In this document: positions 35,258 through 50,314 of the stretch, piece by piece
Numbering within the stretch: position 1 is the first letter of the stretch
How the letters are laid out: every line of letters begins with the position of its first letter
DNA from: Siccirubricoccus deserti
GTDB taxonomy: Bacteria > Pseudomonadota > Alphaproteobacteria > Acetobacterales > Acetobacteraceae
Assembly: GCF_014283215.1 (NCBI RefSeq)
Contig: NZ_JACOMF010000004.1
Span: forward strand, 204,669 to 268,668
Length of the DNA: 64,000 bases
Direction of reading: 5' to 3'
The notes under the pieces: generated by a model
What the model was told of the DNA's origin: nothing
The model's input: only the letters and a program-made list of their open reading frames with translations
Database searches by the model: none
Made by a program: the position numbers and the translations under genes

Positions 35258-36115
35258 TCAATCGAGCGCGAAAGCATCGCGCGGCGAGGGCGCGCTGCGG
35301 GAATACCCGATGCTGGCGTAGCCGCCGCCCTGGTAGCGTTCCTCGACCGGATCGCCCGAGACAATGTGGCCGACCTCCGCCCGATATGCCTCGGCGCTGT
35401 CCTGCGGCTGCCAGCCGATGCGGTCGCGGTGGTCCTTGCCCCAAAAACTGGCCGGGTTGTCGGAACACGCCCAGATGACGCAATGCCCGCTGCGCGGCGC
35501 CAGCACCGCCGCGGTCGCCAGCCTGATCAGGTCGCCGAAAGACAGCCAGGTGGAGAGCATTCGCGCATTCACCGGCTTCGGGAAGCAGGAGCCGATCCGG
35601 CAGTTGACGTTCTCGACGCCATGCTTGTCCCAATACGTGCGGCCCATCAACTCGCCATAGGCCTTGGACAGGCCGTAATAGCCATCCGGGCGCAAGGCGC
35701 AATCGACGTCGAGCTTCGGAGCATTGCCCTGCGGTCCAGAGGCGTCCGGCCGCTCGTGGAATCCGATCGCGTGGTTCGAGGAGGCGAACAGGACCCGTGC
35801 GCCCTCTCGCCGGGCCGCCTCATACACATGATACAGGCCGCGCAGGTTGGGCCCGAGCACGGTCTCGAAGGGCTGCTCCACGCTGATGCCGCCGAAATGC
35901 AGGATGGCTCCGCACCCTTCCGCCTGGCGCAGCAGCGCGACGCCGTCATTGAGGTCCGCCTGCACGAAGCGGGCGCGCGGCGGCAGCGGGTCCGGGAAGG
36001 GGGCGATGTCGGTCAGCCGCAGGGTCCAGCCCTGTGCTGCCAACCCCTGCGCCAGCACCCTGCCGAGATTGCCGGAAGCACCGGTGAGCAGGACGGGTTT
36101 CTGCGGGTGGGCCAT
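35258..36115 (-). CDS. udh: Uronate dehydrogenase (NAD-dependent)
   Basis: Oxidises D-galacturonate and D-glucuronate to the aldarolactone with NAD. The 285 residues follow Agrobacterium Udh: VLLTGASGNLGRVLAQGLAA at the N-terminus, AILHFGGISVEQPFETVLGP near residues 70-89, then LFASSNHAIGFHERP, YYGLSKAYGELMGRTYWDK with the catalytic YxxxK, and ENVNCRIGSCFPKPVNARML near 169-188. The ATG at 36115 gives the Rossmann start, so the longer frame is not used. Only a mutarotase gene follows in the operon; a lactonase or transporter is not nearby. It could still be a related sugar epimerase/dehydrogenase. Confidence 0.87.
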   Translation of the reverse strand: MAHPQKPVLLTGASGNLGRVLAQGLAAQGWTLRLTDIAPFPDPLPPRARFVQADLNDGVALLRQAEGCGAILHFGGISVEQPFETVLGPNLRGLYHVYEAARREGARVLFASSNHAIGFHERPDASGPQGNAPKLDVDCALRPDGYYGLSKAYGELMGRTYWDKHGVENVNCRIGSCFPKPVNARMLSTWLSFGDLIRLATAAVLAPRSGHCVIWACSDNPASFWGKDHRDRIGWQPQDSAEAYRAEVGHIVSGDPVEERYQGGGYASIGYSRSAPSPRDAFALD

Positions 36116-36317
36116 GGTGCGGACACCTCTTGCCGGGACGTAGGGCGGCATTCTGCGGCGGCGTGGCGGCCGATGCCACCGCGGCGCGACGCCCCGGCCA
36201 CATCGGCCGGGCAGCGTGGCCGCCGTGCCGCCCCGGCGACGCCGGCGCGAGCGGCCGCGGGGCAAGGCCCGCCGAGGGGTGTTTCCTCCCCGATGGGGTT
36301 TGCTCTAGCGTCAGGCG

Positions 36318-37742
36318 GTGCGCGACACCCCGGACGTCATCCCCCCTCGCCCCGGCTTCACGCAGCGCGAGGTGCGTACCATCGTCCTCGGGCTGACCCT
36401 GGCGCTGTTCCTGTCGAGTCTCGATCAGACCATCGTGGCGACGGCGCTCTCCTCCATCGCCGGAGATCTCGGCGGCTGGGATCTGATGCCCTGGGTGGTC
36501 TCGGCCTATCTCATCGCCTCCACGGTGACGACGCCGATCTACGGGCGGCTGTCCGACCTCTATGGCAGGAGACCGGTGCTGCTGGTCTCGGTGACGGTCT
36601 TCGTGGTCGGCGCGGTGCTCTCGGCGCTGGCGCCGACCATGCTGGCACTGATCGCGGCACGGGTGGTGCAGGGGCTCGGCGGCGGCGGGCTCAGGGCCAT
36701 CGCCCTGGCCGTGGTCGGCGACATCCTGCCGCCGCGGGAACGCGGCAAGGTGCAGGGCTACCTCTCCGCGACCTTCGCCACCGCCAACATCATCGGCCCG
36801 GTGCTGGGCGGGCTGTTCGTCGAGTACCTGTCCTGGCACTGGATCTTCTGGGTGAACCTGCCGCTCGGCGCCGCGGCGTTCGCCGCGACGTATTTCCAGC
36901 TGCGCAGGCTGCCGCTGCCGGGCAAGCGGCCGAAGATCGACTGGCTGGGGGCGGCGCTGATCGTGTTGTCCTGCACGCCGATGCTGCTCGGCATCACCTT
37001 CGTCCAGCGCGCCGGCTCCTGGCTGGCGCCGGAGGCGCTGCTGTGCTTCGGGCTGGGGCTGGCCTTCCTGGTGGCGCTGATCCTGCAGGAGAGGGTCGCA
37101 TCGCAGCCGATGCTGCCGCTGCACCTCTTCGCCAACCGGATCTTCACCGCCGCCATCTGCATCACCGCCCTGGCATCGATGGTGATGATGGCGCTGGTGA
37201 TCCTGGTGCCGCTGCACTACCAGCTGGTCGGCGGGCTTTCCGCCAAGGATGCCGGCCTCCGGATGATAGCGATGACGCTCGGCAACGTCATCGGCAGCTT
37301 CCTGGCCGGCCAGGCGGTAAGCGCGACCGGGCGCTACCGCTTCCTATCCCTGCTCGGCAGCAGCGTCGCGGTGGGGATGTGCCTGGTCATCGCCTGGCTC
37401 GGCCTCGGCCATTCACTGGTGCAGGACAGCGTGGTGACGCTGCTGCTGGGGCTGTCCTTCGGCTGCCAATTCTCGCCCATCACCATCACCATCCAGAATG
37501 CGCTGGAGCCGCGGGACGGCGGCATCGGCATCGCCTGCATGATGTTCTTCCGGCTGATGGGCGGCGCCTTCGGGGTGGCCTTCCTTTCCTCCCTGCTGCT
37601 CGGCGCGCTGCCGGCCGGGGCGACCGGCGCGGCGGCGGAGCCGGCCTTCGCCATGGTGTTCGAGGCGGCGGCGGTGGTCGCCGGGCTGTCGCTGCTGGCC
37701 GGGCTGGCGCTGAAGGAGATTCCGTTGCGCGGGCGGGATTAG
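36318..37742 (+). CDS. MFS drug efflux transporter (DHA2/EmrB type)
   Basis: A 474-residue inner-membrane transporter with about 14 hydrophobic segments. The N-terminal SSLDQTIVATALSSIAGDLG is the DHA2 motif D1, and GRLSDLYGRRPVLLVS is motif A between helices 2 and 3. Motif C appears as ANIIGPVLGGLFVEYLSWHW near residues 154-173. It probably exports drugs with protons. The GTG at 36318 has no strong ribosome binding site. It is divergent from the udh operon. Confidence 0.9.
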   Translation: MRDTPDVIPPRPGFTQREVRTIVLGLTLALFLSSLDQTIVATALSSIAGDLGGWDLMPWVVSAYLIASTVTTPIYGRLSDLYGRRPVLLVSVTVFVVGAVLSALAPTMLALIAARVVQGLGGGGLRAIALAVVGDILPPRERGKVQGYLSATFATANIIGPVLGGLFVEYLSWHWIFWVNLPLGAAAFAATYFQLRRLPLPGKRPKIDWLGAALIVLSCTPMLLGITFVQRAGSWLAPEALLCFGLGLAFLVALILQERVASQPMLPLHLFANRIFTAAICITALASMVMMALVILVPLHYQLVGGLSAKDAGLRMIAMTLGNVIGSFLAGQAVSATGRYRFLSLLGSSVAVGMCLVIAWLGLGHSLVQDSVVTLLLGLSFGCQFSPITITIQNALEPRDGGIGIACMMFFRLMGGAFGVAFLSSLLLGALPAGATGAAAEPAFAMVFEAAAVVAGLSLLAGLALKEIPLRGRD

Positions 37743-37918
37743 ATCGCCCGCAGGAACCGGCCGCTGATCGCTCTCGATCGGCGCCTCGGCACGCCTTCCG
37801 CGGCGAATCACAGGCGCTCCTGCCTTCAGCGTACCGGCTGGGGCAGATACGACCCTCCGCCTTCACCGCGACAACCTGATAGCACCGCCTGCGAGGGCGA
37901 TGCTCCCTCCCGTAGGCG

Positions 37919-38991
37919 CTACGCCGCCGTGACCCGCGCGCCGCTCGGCGGGCGGAAGGCCGGAATCACCCGCTCGGCGAAGAGCTGCAGGCTGCGGGTA
38001 ATCTTCGCGGCGCCGTAATAGGGCGGGTAGTGCAGCAGCAGGCTGGTCATGCCGGTCTTCGCCTGCAGCGCCCGCAGCTTGGCGATGATGGTCTCGGCTG
38101 AGCCATGCAGCAGGGTGGTCTCCAGCAGATCCTCGTAGCGCAGCTCCTGTCCTTTCTCCGAGACGCTGCCGAGATAGCCGCCGGTGCCGCTGCCGCCGAA
38201 ATGCGTGATGTGACGAAGGATGTGCTCCTCGGTGTCGGCGCGCGCCGCGGCGTCGGTCTCCGCCACATAGACGTAGCGGGCGATGTCCACATCGCCAGCC
38301 GCCGGGTTGGTGCGGAGCTGCGCCGGCGCCTCGGCCAGGGCAGCGCGGTAGATGGCGATCTGCCGCGCCAGGGTCTCGGCCGAGGGCAGGGTCGAGAGCA
38401 TCAGCCCGAAGCCGTGGCGCCCGGCATAGCCGATGGAGCGGTCGGTGCCGCCGGCCATGTAGAGCGGCGGATGCGGCGCCTGCACCGGCACCGGCAGCAT
38501 CTCATACGGACCTTCGACGGTGCCGCGGTAATGCCTGCCTTCATGGGTCCAGCGGCGGCGGTGGAAGGCCTCGAACATCAGCCCGACGGCTTCCTCCACC
38601 TGGTCGCGCCGGCTGTCGAAATCGCGGCCAAGCCCGGTGAACTCATAAGGCCGGTAGCCCGAGCCGATGCCGAGCCGCAGCCGTCCGTTCGAGAGCACGT
38701 CGACGAAGGAGGCATTCTCCACCACCCGGATCGGGTCGTAGAGCGGCAGGGTGATGACCCCGGCTGCCAACTGATGCGTGAGGTACGGGCCGCGAGATAG
38801 GCCAGGTAGGCGAAGCAATCCGGCATGATGCCGTAGCCGGTGGAGAAATGATGCTCGGCGATCCAGGCGGTGTCGAAGCCAAGCCGTTCCGCCGCCTCGA
38901 CCTCTGCCGTGGTGCGGGCGTGCACGCCGTGATGGGGGTAGGGCTCTTCCTGCGGATTGGGGTGGGAGGTGAAGAGGACGCCGAATTCCAT
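37919..38991 (-). pseudogene. LLM-class flavin-dependent oxidoreductase, frameshifted
   Basis: The N-terminal part from the ATG at 38991 reads EFGVLFTSHPNPQEEPYPHH and AEVEAAERLGFDTAWIAEHH, running to YLAARTSRIS. The rest of the gene, LAAGVITLPLYDPIRVVENA and FVDVLSNGRLRLGIGSGYRP, lies in another frame that continues to the stop at 37919. The change is at about 38770, where one base is missing. Apart from this the gene is complete (about 355 codons) with intact LLM motifs. It is either a recently broken gene or an error in the assembled sequence. The intact LLM gene at 6483-7550 is a different one. Confidence 0.75.
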
Positions 38992-39063
38992 GACCATTTC
39001 CCCGGACGCTTTTGTCCGGCAGTCTAGATCAGGTCATTCGTCCGTCCACCCCTTGGCCGCTCC

Positions 39064-39915
39064 TCATGCCGCCAGCGGCAAGCCCGGCGCCTCCAGCCGC
39101 ATCATCGCCTCGCGGAAGCGGTCGCGGCGCCAGCACAGCAGCCGCCAGGCGCCGCGTGCCGCGATACCCGAAAGCCGGCCGCGCGGCTCAAGGCCCACCG
39201 CCTTGAAGACCATGCCCATGCTGCGCTCGATGTGCCGATAGCGGTAGAATCCCATGGCGCGGCCCATGTAGCCGGCGGAGCAGCGGGTGTGGTCATAGGC
39301 CATCGACAACGGCTCGTTCGCGCAGTGGAAGGCGAAGGCCAGCTCGTCATCCTCGGTCTCGCCGATCCGCCCGGCGGCGACACGCAGGCGCTGCAGGAAG
39401 GAGAGGTCCTCCCGCGCCAGGTAGCGCTTCATGTGGTCGTAGAAGAGCTTGAAATGCCGGTACTCATCGGCGGCGATCTGCTTGCAGACCTGCCGCAGCA
39501 CCGGCTCCTCGGTCGCCTCGGCCAGGGCGGTGTAGTAGCTGCTGGTCCCGGTTTCGACCATGCAGCGGGCGATCAGCTCCCCGGTGCGGGAGCCGCGGAT
39601 CGAGGCATCGGCGGAGGTGTCGATCTTGTAGCCGGCGCGATATCGGGCGAAGGCCGCGGCATAATCCCAGCCCGGGTCGGCCAGCGAAGCCCAGCGGCCA
39701 AGCGCGTCGCCGTGCTGAATCTCCTCCTCGGCCCAATTCTCCGCGGCTCGGCGGAAATCCGGATCGTCGTGGAAGACACCCTTGAGGTACAGCGCGTAGT
39801 CGTCGCCGTTGCGCTCCACCATGGCAGCAGCCTTCACCAGCGGCACGATCTCCGGATCGACCTTCGCGGCATCGAAGAGATCCCAGGACAGCTGGTCGAC
39901 ACGCCAGTGCTTCAT
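39064..39915 (-). CDS. Ferritin-like diiron protein
   Basis: A 283-residue helical protein. The E-x-x-H pairs of a diiron site are present as AENWAEEEIQHGDALGRW near residues 58-75 and AADEYRHFKLFYDHMKRYLA near 147-166, with a third Glu in VETGTSSYYTALAEATEE. The lead MKHWRVDQLSWDLFDAAKVD and the later ERSMGMVFKAVGLEPRGRLS fit a ferritin-like superfamily protein near the acyl-ACP desaturase/rubrerythrin group. It may be an oxygenase or iron protein; the substrate is unknown. It sits alone between the frameshifted LLM gene and atpC. Confidence 0.75.
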   Translation of the reverse strand: MKHWRVDQLSWDLFDAAKVDPEIVPLVKAAAMVERNGDDYALYLKGVFHDDPDFRRAAENWAEEEIQHGDALGRWASLADPGWDYAAAFARYRAGYKIDTSADASIRGSRTGELIARCMVETGTSSYYTALAEATEEPVLRQVCKQIAADEYRHFKLFYDHMKRYLAREDLSFLQRLRVAAGRIGETEDDELAFAFHCANEPLSMAYDHTRCSAGYMGRAMGFYRYRHIERSMGMVFKAVGLEPRGRLSGIAARGAWRLLCWRRDRFREAMMRLEAPGLPLAA

Positions 39916-40109
39916 GGCTTTACCGCGGCCTATCGCAGGCCATCCCCATCCCCGACAGCGGACAACGCCGCCTCGCCCGCAATGTTCTCAGGTGCCGGTG
40001 CCGTTTCAAGATTTATGGCGGCAGGGCCACGGCAGTGATGGCAAATTTTCCGTAATGTTGCAGCCATGCCCCAGGGGAAGTCCAGGAGTAGCGCCGCCGT
40101 CCCAGGCGA

Positions 40110-40523
40110 TCAGGCCGCCTGGGCGGCCTCCACGGCGGTGCGCATCGCCAGCACCCGGGCCAGCGCGGCGTCGCGCTTCGCTTCCGGATCGCTGGTCTGC
40201 ACCTCGCGCAGAGCCGCCTCGGCCTCGGCCAGCCGCCGCTCGGAAGCGGCGCGGGAGAGGCTGGCGAGCGGCGTCGCCTCATCAGCCAGCACGGTCACCC
40301 GTTCCGGCGACACCTCGGCGAAGCCGCCGCCGACGAACAGCGTCTCGGTCTCGGCGCCATTCTCGCGCACCCGGATGATGCCACCGCGCAGCGCGACGAT
40401 CATCGGCGCATGGCCGGGCAGCACGCCCATCTCGCCCTCGGCGGCGGGGATGGTCGCCATCTCGACCTGGCGGGAGAGCAGCAGCTTCTCCGGCGAGACG
40501 AGTTCGAACTGGAAGGTGGCCAT
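40110..40523 (-). CDS. atpC: ATP synthase F1 epsilon subunit
   Basis: The 137-residue epsilon subunit, part of the rotor stalk that inhibits ATP hydrolysis. It starts MATFQFELVSPEKLLLSRQV and carries EMATIPAAEGEMGVLPGHAP near residues 22-41, then the two C-terminal helices. It is the last gene of the operon, 86 bp after atpD. Confidence 0.95.
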   Translation of the reverse strand: MATFQFELVSPEKLLLSRQVEMATIPAAEGEMGVLPGHAPMIVALRGGIIRVRENGAETETLFVGGGFAEVSPERVTVLADEATPLASLSRAASERRLAEAEAALREVQTSDPEAKRDAALARVLAMRTAVEAAQAA

Positions 40524-40609
40524 GTCTCGATCCTTACTCGCCTACCGTCCCGCCGGGGCACGCTAGCAGCGTGCACCCGGGGAAGCGGCGCCTGGTGCAG
40601 ACTGCCTGC

Positions 40610-42935
<2,326 letters not shown>

Positions 42936-42961
42936 CGGCCCTTATCCCCTATGCCGAGGCG

Positions 42962-45102
<2,141 letters not shown>

Positions 45103-45294
45103 GAGCAGTCCCGGTCCTGTTCCTTGTTGGTGCGCAAGCGCAGATCCGCACCGGCGGCAACCGGCGTGGCGGCGCGGCTTTACCATGGGGTTCACAGCCC
45201 CGCAATCCAGCCGTCACCCGACAATTCGTTCCCCGGCGAAGTTGTGGAAGCCGGCTTTCGGCTAAGCTCCACGAGGGATAGGTCCGGAAGCGAC

Positions 45295-46491
45295 ATGGCA
45301 CGAGGGTTCTTCGGCTGGCAGGTGGTCGCGGCCGCCTTCATCCTCGCCATGTGCAGTTGGGGGATCAATTTCTACGGCCCCTCGGTCTTCCTGCACGCGC
45401 TGCACCTGCGGGAAGGCTGGTCGCTGTCGCTGATCTCCGCCGCCATCACCCTGCATTTCATTGCCAGCGCAGTGGTGGTGACGCGGCTGCCCAGCCTGCA
45501 TCGCCGGTTCGGGCCGGTGGCGGTGACCCGCGGCGGGATGCTGTGCTGCTGCCTCGGCCTGCTTGGTTGGGGATTCGCCGCGGCGCCCTGGATGCTGGTA
45601 CCGGCGGCGCTGCTGACCGCGGCGGGCTGGGCGGTGACCAGCGGCGCGGCGATCAATGCCTATGTCGCCCCCTGGTTCGACCGCCGGCGGCCGGCGGCGC
45701 TGGCCATGGCCTATAACGGCGCCAGCATGGGCGGGGTGGTGTTCACCCCGGTCTGGGCCCTGCTGATCGGCGGCCTCGGCTTCGCCTGGGCAAGCCTTGC
45801 CGTGGCGCTGGCGGCGCTGGCAGTGACCTGGCCGCTCGCCGGGCGCTGGTTCGGCCGCACCCCGGCGGCGCTGGGGCTGTTCGCCGATGGCGGCACGGCA
45901 GCCCCGCCACCCCGGCCGATGCCGGCCCCGGCCGGGCCGCTCTGGCGGCAGCGCGGCTTCCGCACCCTCGCCCTGGCCTTCGCCCTCGGGCTGACGGCGC
46001 AGATGGGGCTGCTGACCACGCTGTTCTCCATCATGGCGCCGGCGCTGGGGCCGCAGGGGGCGGGGCTGGCGGTGAGCCTCACCACCGCCTGCGCCGTGGT
46101 CGGGCGGACGGTGGTCGGCACCATGCTACCGCCAGGGATGAACCGGCGGGTGGCGGGGGTGCTGAACTTCCTGCTGCAGATGACGGGGTCGGTGCTGCTG
46201 GCGCTGGCCGCCGGGCAGTCGGTGCCGCTACTGCTGACGGGGACGGTGCTGTTCGGCCTCGGCCTCGGCAATCTGCTGTCGCTGCCACCGCTGATCGCTC
46301 AGCGGGAGTGGCCGGCCGAGCAGGTGACCGCCGTCATCGCCCTGGTGACGGCGGTGAACCAGGCCTTCTACGCCTTTGGGCCCGGAATGTTCGGGGCGGC
46401 GCTGGAGGTCTGGGGGCCGGCCGCGCCGCCGCTGCTGGCGGCGGGGCTGCAACTGGCGGCGGCGACGGTGCTGGCGATCCGGGTGCGATAG
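45295..46491 (+). CDS. MFS transporter
   Basis: A 398-residue transporter with about 12 membrane helices. The start MARGFFGWQVVAAAFILAMC and WGINFYGPSVFLHALHLREG fit the monocarboxylate-like/oxalate-formate antiporter branch of MFS. The motif at AAINAYVAPWFDRRRPAALA near residues 116-135 and NGASMGGVVFTPVWALLIGG near 140-159 fit this branch. The substrate is unknown. The ATG at 45295 follows GGAAGCGAC. It is divergent from the ATP synthase operon. Confidence 0.88.
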   Translation: MARGFFGWQVVAAAFILAMCSWGINFYGPSVFLHALHLREGWSLSLISAAITLHFIASAVVVTRLPSLHRRFGPVAVTRGGMLCCCLGLLGWGFAAAPWMLVPAALLTAAGWAVTSGAAINAYVAPWFDRRRPAALAMAYNGASMGGVVFTPVWALLIGGLGFAWASLAVALAALAVTWPLAGRWFGRTPAALGLFADGGTAAPPPRPMPAPAGPLWRQRGFRTLALAFALGLTAQMGLLTTLFSIMAPALGPQGAGLAVSLTTACAVVGRTVVGTMLPPGMNRRVAGVLNFLLQMTGSVLLALAAGQSVPLLLTGTVLFGLGLGNLLSLPPLIAQREWPAEQVTAVIALVTAVNQAFYAFGPGMFGAALEVWGPAAPPLLAAGLQLAAATVLAIRVR

Positions 46492-46620
46492 CCAAGCCAG
46501 GAACCGCCCGCTTCCTGTTGTCCTATCCGCGGCTTTGCTGCGGAAGGCTGTGTTGAAGCGGCGGTCGGGAGCGCCCCTCCGCCCCGCGGGCAAGGCCGCA
46601 AAGCGGCCTCGTGGGGAGGG

Positions 46621-48828
46621 CTAAAGGAACCCCACCGGATCCACATCCACCTGCACCCGAACGCTGTTCGGCACCTCGACCCGCGCCAGCCATTCCCGCA
46701 GCACCGGCTGCACCGCGATGTCCCGCCGGGTCTTCAGCAGCAGCCGCCGCCGGTGTCGGCCGCGCAGCAGGGCCAGCGGCGCCGGCGCCGGGCCCAGCAC
46801 CTGCACCCCCTCCCCGCCCGGCGCCGCCAGCCCCAGGTCACGGGCGGTGCGCTCTGCCTCCCGCTCATCCTCCGAGCTGACGATCAGCGCCGCCAGCCGG
46901 CCGAAGGGCGGCCAGTGGCCGGGGCGGCGCATCGCCGCCTCCTCCCGCATGAAGGCGTCGAGGTCGCCGGAGACCAGCGCCCGCATCACCGGATGCTCGG
47001 GCGAGAAGCTCTGCAGCAGCACCCGGCCCGGCGCCTCGGCCCGGCCTGCCCGGCCGGCGACCTGGTGCAGCAGCTGCACCGTGCGCTCCGCCGCCCGCAG
47101 GTCGCCGCCCGCCAGGCCAAGATCGGCATCGACCACCCCGACCAGGGTCAGATGCGGGAAATGCCAGCCCTTGGCCACGATCTGGGTGCCGATGATGAGG
47201 TCCACCGCGCGGTCCTGGATCGCCTGCGCCGCCGCTGCGGCCGCCGCCGGGCCGGGCAGGGTATCGGAGGCCATGACCACGCGCCGTGCCTCAGGCCACA
47301 GCGCGATGGCTTCCTCCAGCACACGCTCCACCCCCGGGCCGACGGCCGTCAGGCTGTTGGCGGTGCCGCATTCCGGGCATTCGGCAGGAGGAGCTTCGGC
47401 ATGGCCGCAGTGGTGGCACTGCAGGCGGCGCTGGGCGCGGTGCTCCACCAGCCAGGCGGTGCAGTTCGGGCAGCGCATGCGATGGCCGCAGTGCCGGCAG
47501 AGGGTCAGCGGTGCGTAGCCCCGGCGGTTGAGGAACAGCATCGCCTGCTCCCCCCGGCCAATCGTTTCGCTGACGGCGGCGATCAGTGGCGGCGACAGGA
47601 ACCGCCCGCGCTCCGGCGGCGCCTGGCGCAGATCGACCATCTCCACCGCAGGCAGGGTCGCGCCGCCATGCCGCTGCGGCAGGTGCAGCGCCTGGTAGCG
47701 GCCGGTTTCGGCATTGTTCAGCGTCTCGAGGCTTGGCGTGGCGCTGACCAGAACGCAGGCGGCCTTCGCCAGCCGGGCGCGCACCACCGCCATGTCGCGG
47801 GCGTGGTAGACCACGCCATCCTCCTGCTTGAAGGCGGTCTCGTGCTCCTCATCCACCACCACCAGGCCGAGGTCGGGGAAGGGCAGGAACAGCGCCGAGC
47901 GGGCGCCGACCACCACCGGCGCCTCGCCCTGCGCAACCGCCCGCCAGGTATCGCGCCGGGTGCGGCTGCCGATCTCGGAATGCCAGAGAGCAGGAGCGAC
48001 GCCGAAGCGGGCGCGGAACCGGTCGAGCCATTGCGCGGAAAGGGCGATCTCCGGCAGCAGCACCAGCGCCTGGCGGCCCTGGCGCAGGCATTCGGCGACG
48101 GCGTCCAGGTAGACCTCGGTCTTGCCGGAGCCGGTGACGCCGGTCAGCAGGGTCACCCCGAAGGCACGGGCGGCGACCCGTTCGACCAGCGCCGCCGCGG
48201 CGGCGGCCTGCGCGTCCCCCAGCACCGGCCCGGGATGGTCGGGGTCGGGCCGGGCGAAGCGGCGCGGGTGGGGCAGCAACGCCGGGCGGATCAGCCCGTT
48301 ATCGGCCATGCCGCGCAGCACGCCGAGGGAGACCCGGGCGGCTGCGGCGAGCTGGCCGCCGGCCTGGACCTCGCCTGGCCGCATCGCATCCAGCACCCGC
48401 TGCCGCTCAGGTGTGATGCGGGGCTGGCGGTTGCCGCCGGGTCCGGCCAGGACCCAGCCAGCCTGCGGCGTCGGCGCCTCCAGCGCCGCCGGCACGCTCA
48501 TCGCCATGCGCAGCACCGCGCCGGGCGGGCTGAGGGTATAGGCGGCGACCCAATCGACGAAGCGGCGCAGACTCTCGGTCATCGGTGGCGCCGGCAGTAC
48601 GGCAGTGATGGCGCGCAGCCGATGATCCGGCACTGGTTTGGATTCTCCCTCGGTAGGCGAATCCCAAACCACCCCCAGAATGTCTCTCTGGTTGAGTGGA
48701 ACGACTACGAAATCTCCTATTTTGAGTGACAGCGTCCGAGGAACGCGATAATCGTATGCGCCGGCAAGCGGAAGCGGCAACAGCACCTTCAATCGTGGCT
48801 CAACGGCAACGCTCAGCGTGTCTTTCAT
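46621..48828 (-). CDS. priA: Primosomal replication restart helicase
   Basis: PriA recognises collapsed forks and loads the replicative helicase. The 735-residue protein has the N-terminal 3'-end-binding domain ([20 protein letters not shown]), the winged helix, and the helicase core with Walker [14 protein letters not shown] near residues 231-243 and DEEH ([20 protein letters not shown]) near 327-346. The zinc site has eight cysteines in [18 protein letters not shown] and CPECG near 447-490. Conserved [20 protein letters not shown] lies near 553-572. The ATG at 48828 is chosen; an upstream ATG (48858) would add ten residues. Confidence 0.95.
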   Translation of the reverse strand: MKDTLSVAVEPRLKVLLPLPLAGAYDYRVPRTLSLKIGDFVVVPLNQRDILGVVWDSPTEGESKPVPDHRLRAITAVLPAPPMTESLRRFVDWVAAYTLSPPGAVLRMAMSVPAALEAPTPQAGWVLAGPGGNRQPRITPERQRVLDAMRPGEVQAGGQLAAAARVSLGVLRGMADNGLIRPALLPHPRRFARPDPDHPGPVLGDAQAAAAAALVERVAARAFGVTLLTGVTGSGKTEVYLDAVAECLRQGRQALVLLPEIALSAQWLDRFRARFGVAPALWHSEIGSRTRRDTWRAVAQGEAPVVVGARSALFLPFPDLGLVVVDEEHETAFKQEDGVVYHARDMAVVRARLAKAACVLVSATPSLETLNNAETGRYQALHLPQRHGGATLPAVEMVDLRQAPPERGRFLSPPLIAAVSETIGRGEQAMLFLNRRGYAPLTLCRHCGHRMRCPNCTAWLVEHRAQRRLQCHHCGHAEAPPAECPECGTANSLTAVGPGVERVLEEAIALWPEARRVVMASDTLPGPAAAAAAAQAIQDRAVDLIIGTQIVAKGWHFPHLTLVGVVDADLGLAGGDLRAAERTVQLLHQVAGRAGRAEAPGRVLLQSFSPEHPVMRALVSGDLDAFMREEAAMRRPGHWPPFGRLAALIVSSEDEREAERTARDLGLAAPGGEGVQVLGPAPAPLALLRGRHRRRLLLKTRRDIAVQPVLREWLARVEVPNSVRVQVDVDPVGFL

Positions 48829-48940
48829 ACCGCGGTGCTTTCCCCGCCCCTCGCGCATCGGCTATCCTGACCTGGAACAAAGCTGAAACGATTTTGCCTC
48901 CACGCTTCCCCTCCCGGCAGGCCAAAGGACTCCCCTTGCC

Positions 48941-49597
48941 ATGAAGTTTTTCGTGGACACCGCAGATGTTGCCGACATTCGTTCCCTTGCGGAGGCAGGG
49001 CTAGTCGATGGTGTGACCACCAACCCGAGCCTGATCGCCAAATCCGGGCGGAAGATGGCAGAGGTGATCGCCGAGATCTGCGCCATCACCCCGGGGCCGG
49101 TCTCTGCCGAGGTCACCGCCACCGAATACGAGCAGATGCTGGCCGAGGGCCGGCACCTACGGCAGATCGCCACCAATGTCGCGGTGAAGGTGCCGCTGAC
49201 CGAGGCCGGGCTGCGCACCTGCCGGACCCTCACCGGCGAGGGTACGCTGGTGAATGTCACGCTCTGTTTTTCCGCGGCGCAGGCGCTGCTGGCGGCCAAG
49301 GCAGGTGCCACCTTCATCTCTCCTTTCGTCGGGCGGCTGGATGACATCGCCACCGACGGCATGCAGCTGATTGCGGATATCGTGAAAATATACCGCAACT
49401 ACCCTCATATTAAGACTGAAGTCCTTGTCGCGTCCATTCGTCACCCGATCCATCTCGTCGAAGCCGCAAAGCTCGGCGCCGGTGTCGCCACCCTCCCACC
49501 GGCCGTCATCCGCCAGCTCCTGAAACACCCGCTGACCGACCGGGGGCTTGATGCCTTCCTGGCCGATTGGCGCAAGACGGGCCAGAGCATCCTGTGA
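48941..49597 (+). CDS. Transaldolase-like protein (fructose-6-phosphate aldolase/TalC family)
   Basis: A 218-residue TIM barrel of the short transaldolase/FSA family. The N-terminus [20 protein letters not shown] and [13 protein letters not shown] near residues 26-38 are conserved. The Schiff-base lysine is in [12 protein letters not shown] near 81-92. The C-terminus carries [20 protein letters not shown] near 180-199. It could be a transaldolase or a fructose-6-phosphate aldolase. It begins an apparent operon, with a GTGA overlap into the DUF484 gene. Confidence 0.93.
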   Translation: MKFFVDTADVADIRSLAEAGLVDGVTTNPSLIAKSGRKMAEVIAEICAITPGPVSAEVTATEYEQMLAEGRHLRQIATNVAVKVPLTEAGLRTCRTLTGEGTLVNVTLCFSAAQALLAAKAGATFISPFVGRLDDIATDGMQLIADIVKIYRNYPHIKTEVLVASIRHPIHLVEAAKLGAGVATLPPAVIRQLLKHPLTDRGLDAFLADWRKTGQSIL

Positions 49598-50277
49598 CAG
49601 CCATCCTCCCCGAGACCAGAATCCTGCCGGCTCCCGCGGAGTCGGCGCTGCCGGTCCCCGAGGCCGTCGTCGCCTTCCTCCGCGCCTACCCGGAATTCCT
49701 GGCCGAGCGGCCGGAGCTGTTCCGTGTGCTGGAACCACCGAAGCGGGTGCATGGGGAGCGCATGGCGGACCATATGGCGGCGATGCTGGCGGCCGAGCGC
49801 CGCCGCGTCCGCAGCCTGGAGGCCGAGGTCGATGCCGCGGTCACCGCCGGCCGTGCCGGGCATGGGCTGACCATCCGGGTTCGCCTCGCGGTGCTGGCGC
49901 TGATGCGCAGCACTGACGTAATCGACACGGTGACGCAGGAGCTGCCGGCGCTGCTCGGCATCGAGACCTGCGCCCTGGTGAGCGAGCAGCCGGACCGCCG
50001 CGGCGTGCACCGCCTGGCGCGCGGCACGGTGGCGCGGCTGCTTGGGCCCGGGCGGGATGCGCTGGTCCGGCCGACACCGGCCGACGAGGCCGAGCTGCTG
50101 CACCAGGAAGCGGCGCCGCTGGTCTGCCGCGATGCGCTGGTCCGGGTGCCGGTCTGGACCGGGCACCCGACCCTGCTGACCCTCGGCGCCCGCGACGCCG
50201 CGGCGCTGCCGGCCCGCCAGGCCATCGCGACCTTGGCCTTCCTTGGCCGCGCGGTGGCCGCAGCCCTGGCGCGCTAG
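49594..50277 (+). CDS. DUF484 family protein
   Basis: A 227-residue protein with the DUF484 pattern: [40 protein letters not shown] and the GAF-like part [18 protein letters not shown]. The family usually precedes xerC, as in E. coli, and does so here. The GTG start overlaps the stop of the transaldolase-like gene. The role is unknown; a GAF-like regulatory domain is likely. Confidence 0.88.
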   Translation: MTAILPETRILPAPAESALPVPEAVVAFLRAYPEFLAERPELFRVLEPPKRVHGERMADHMAAMLAAERRRVRSLEAEVDAAVTAGRAGHGLTIRVRLAVLALMRSTDVIDTVTQELPALLGIETCALVSEQPDRRGVHRLARGTVARLLGPGRDALVRPTPADEAELLHQEAAPLVCRDALVRVPVWTGHPTLLTLGARDAAALPARQAIATLAFLGRAVAAALAR

Positions 50278-50314
50278 AGGCGGCGGGGCCGCGCATGATG
50301 CCCCGCCCGCCGGC

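Noticed and set aside
34496..37879. Very long plus-strand frame of 1127 codons
   Set aside because: It runs antisense through the mutarotase and udh genes and then out of frame through the MFS gene; it has no protein-like segment of its own.
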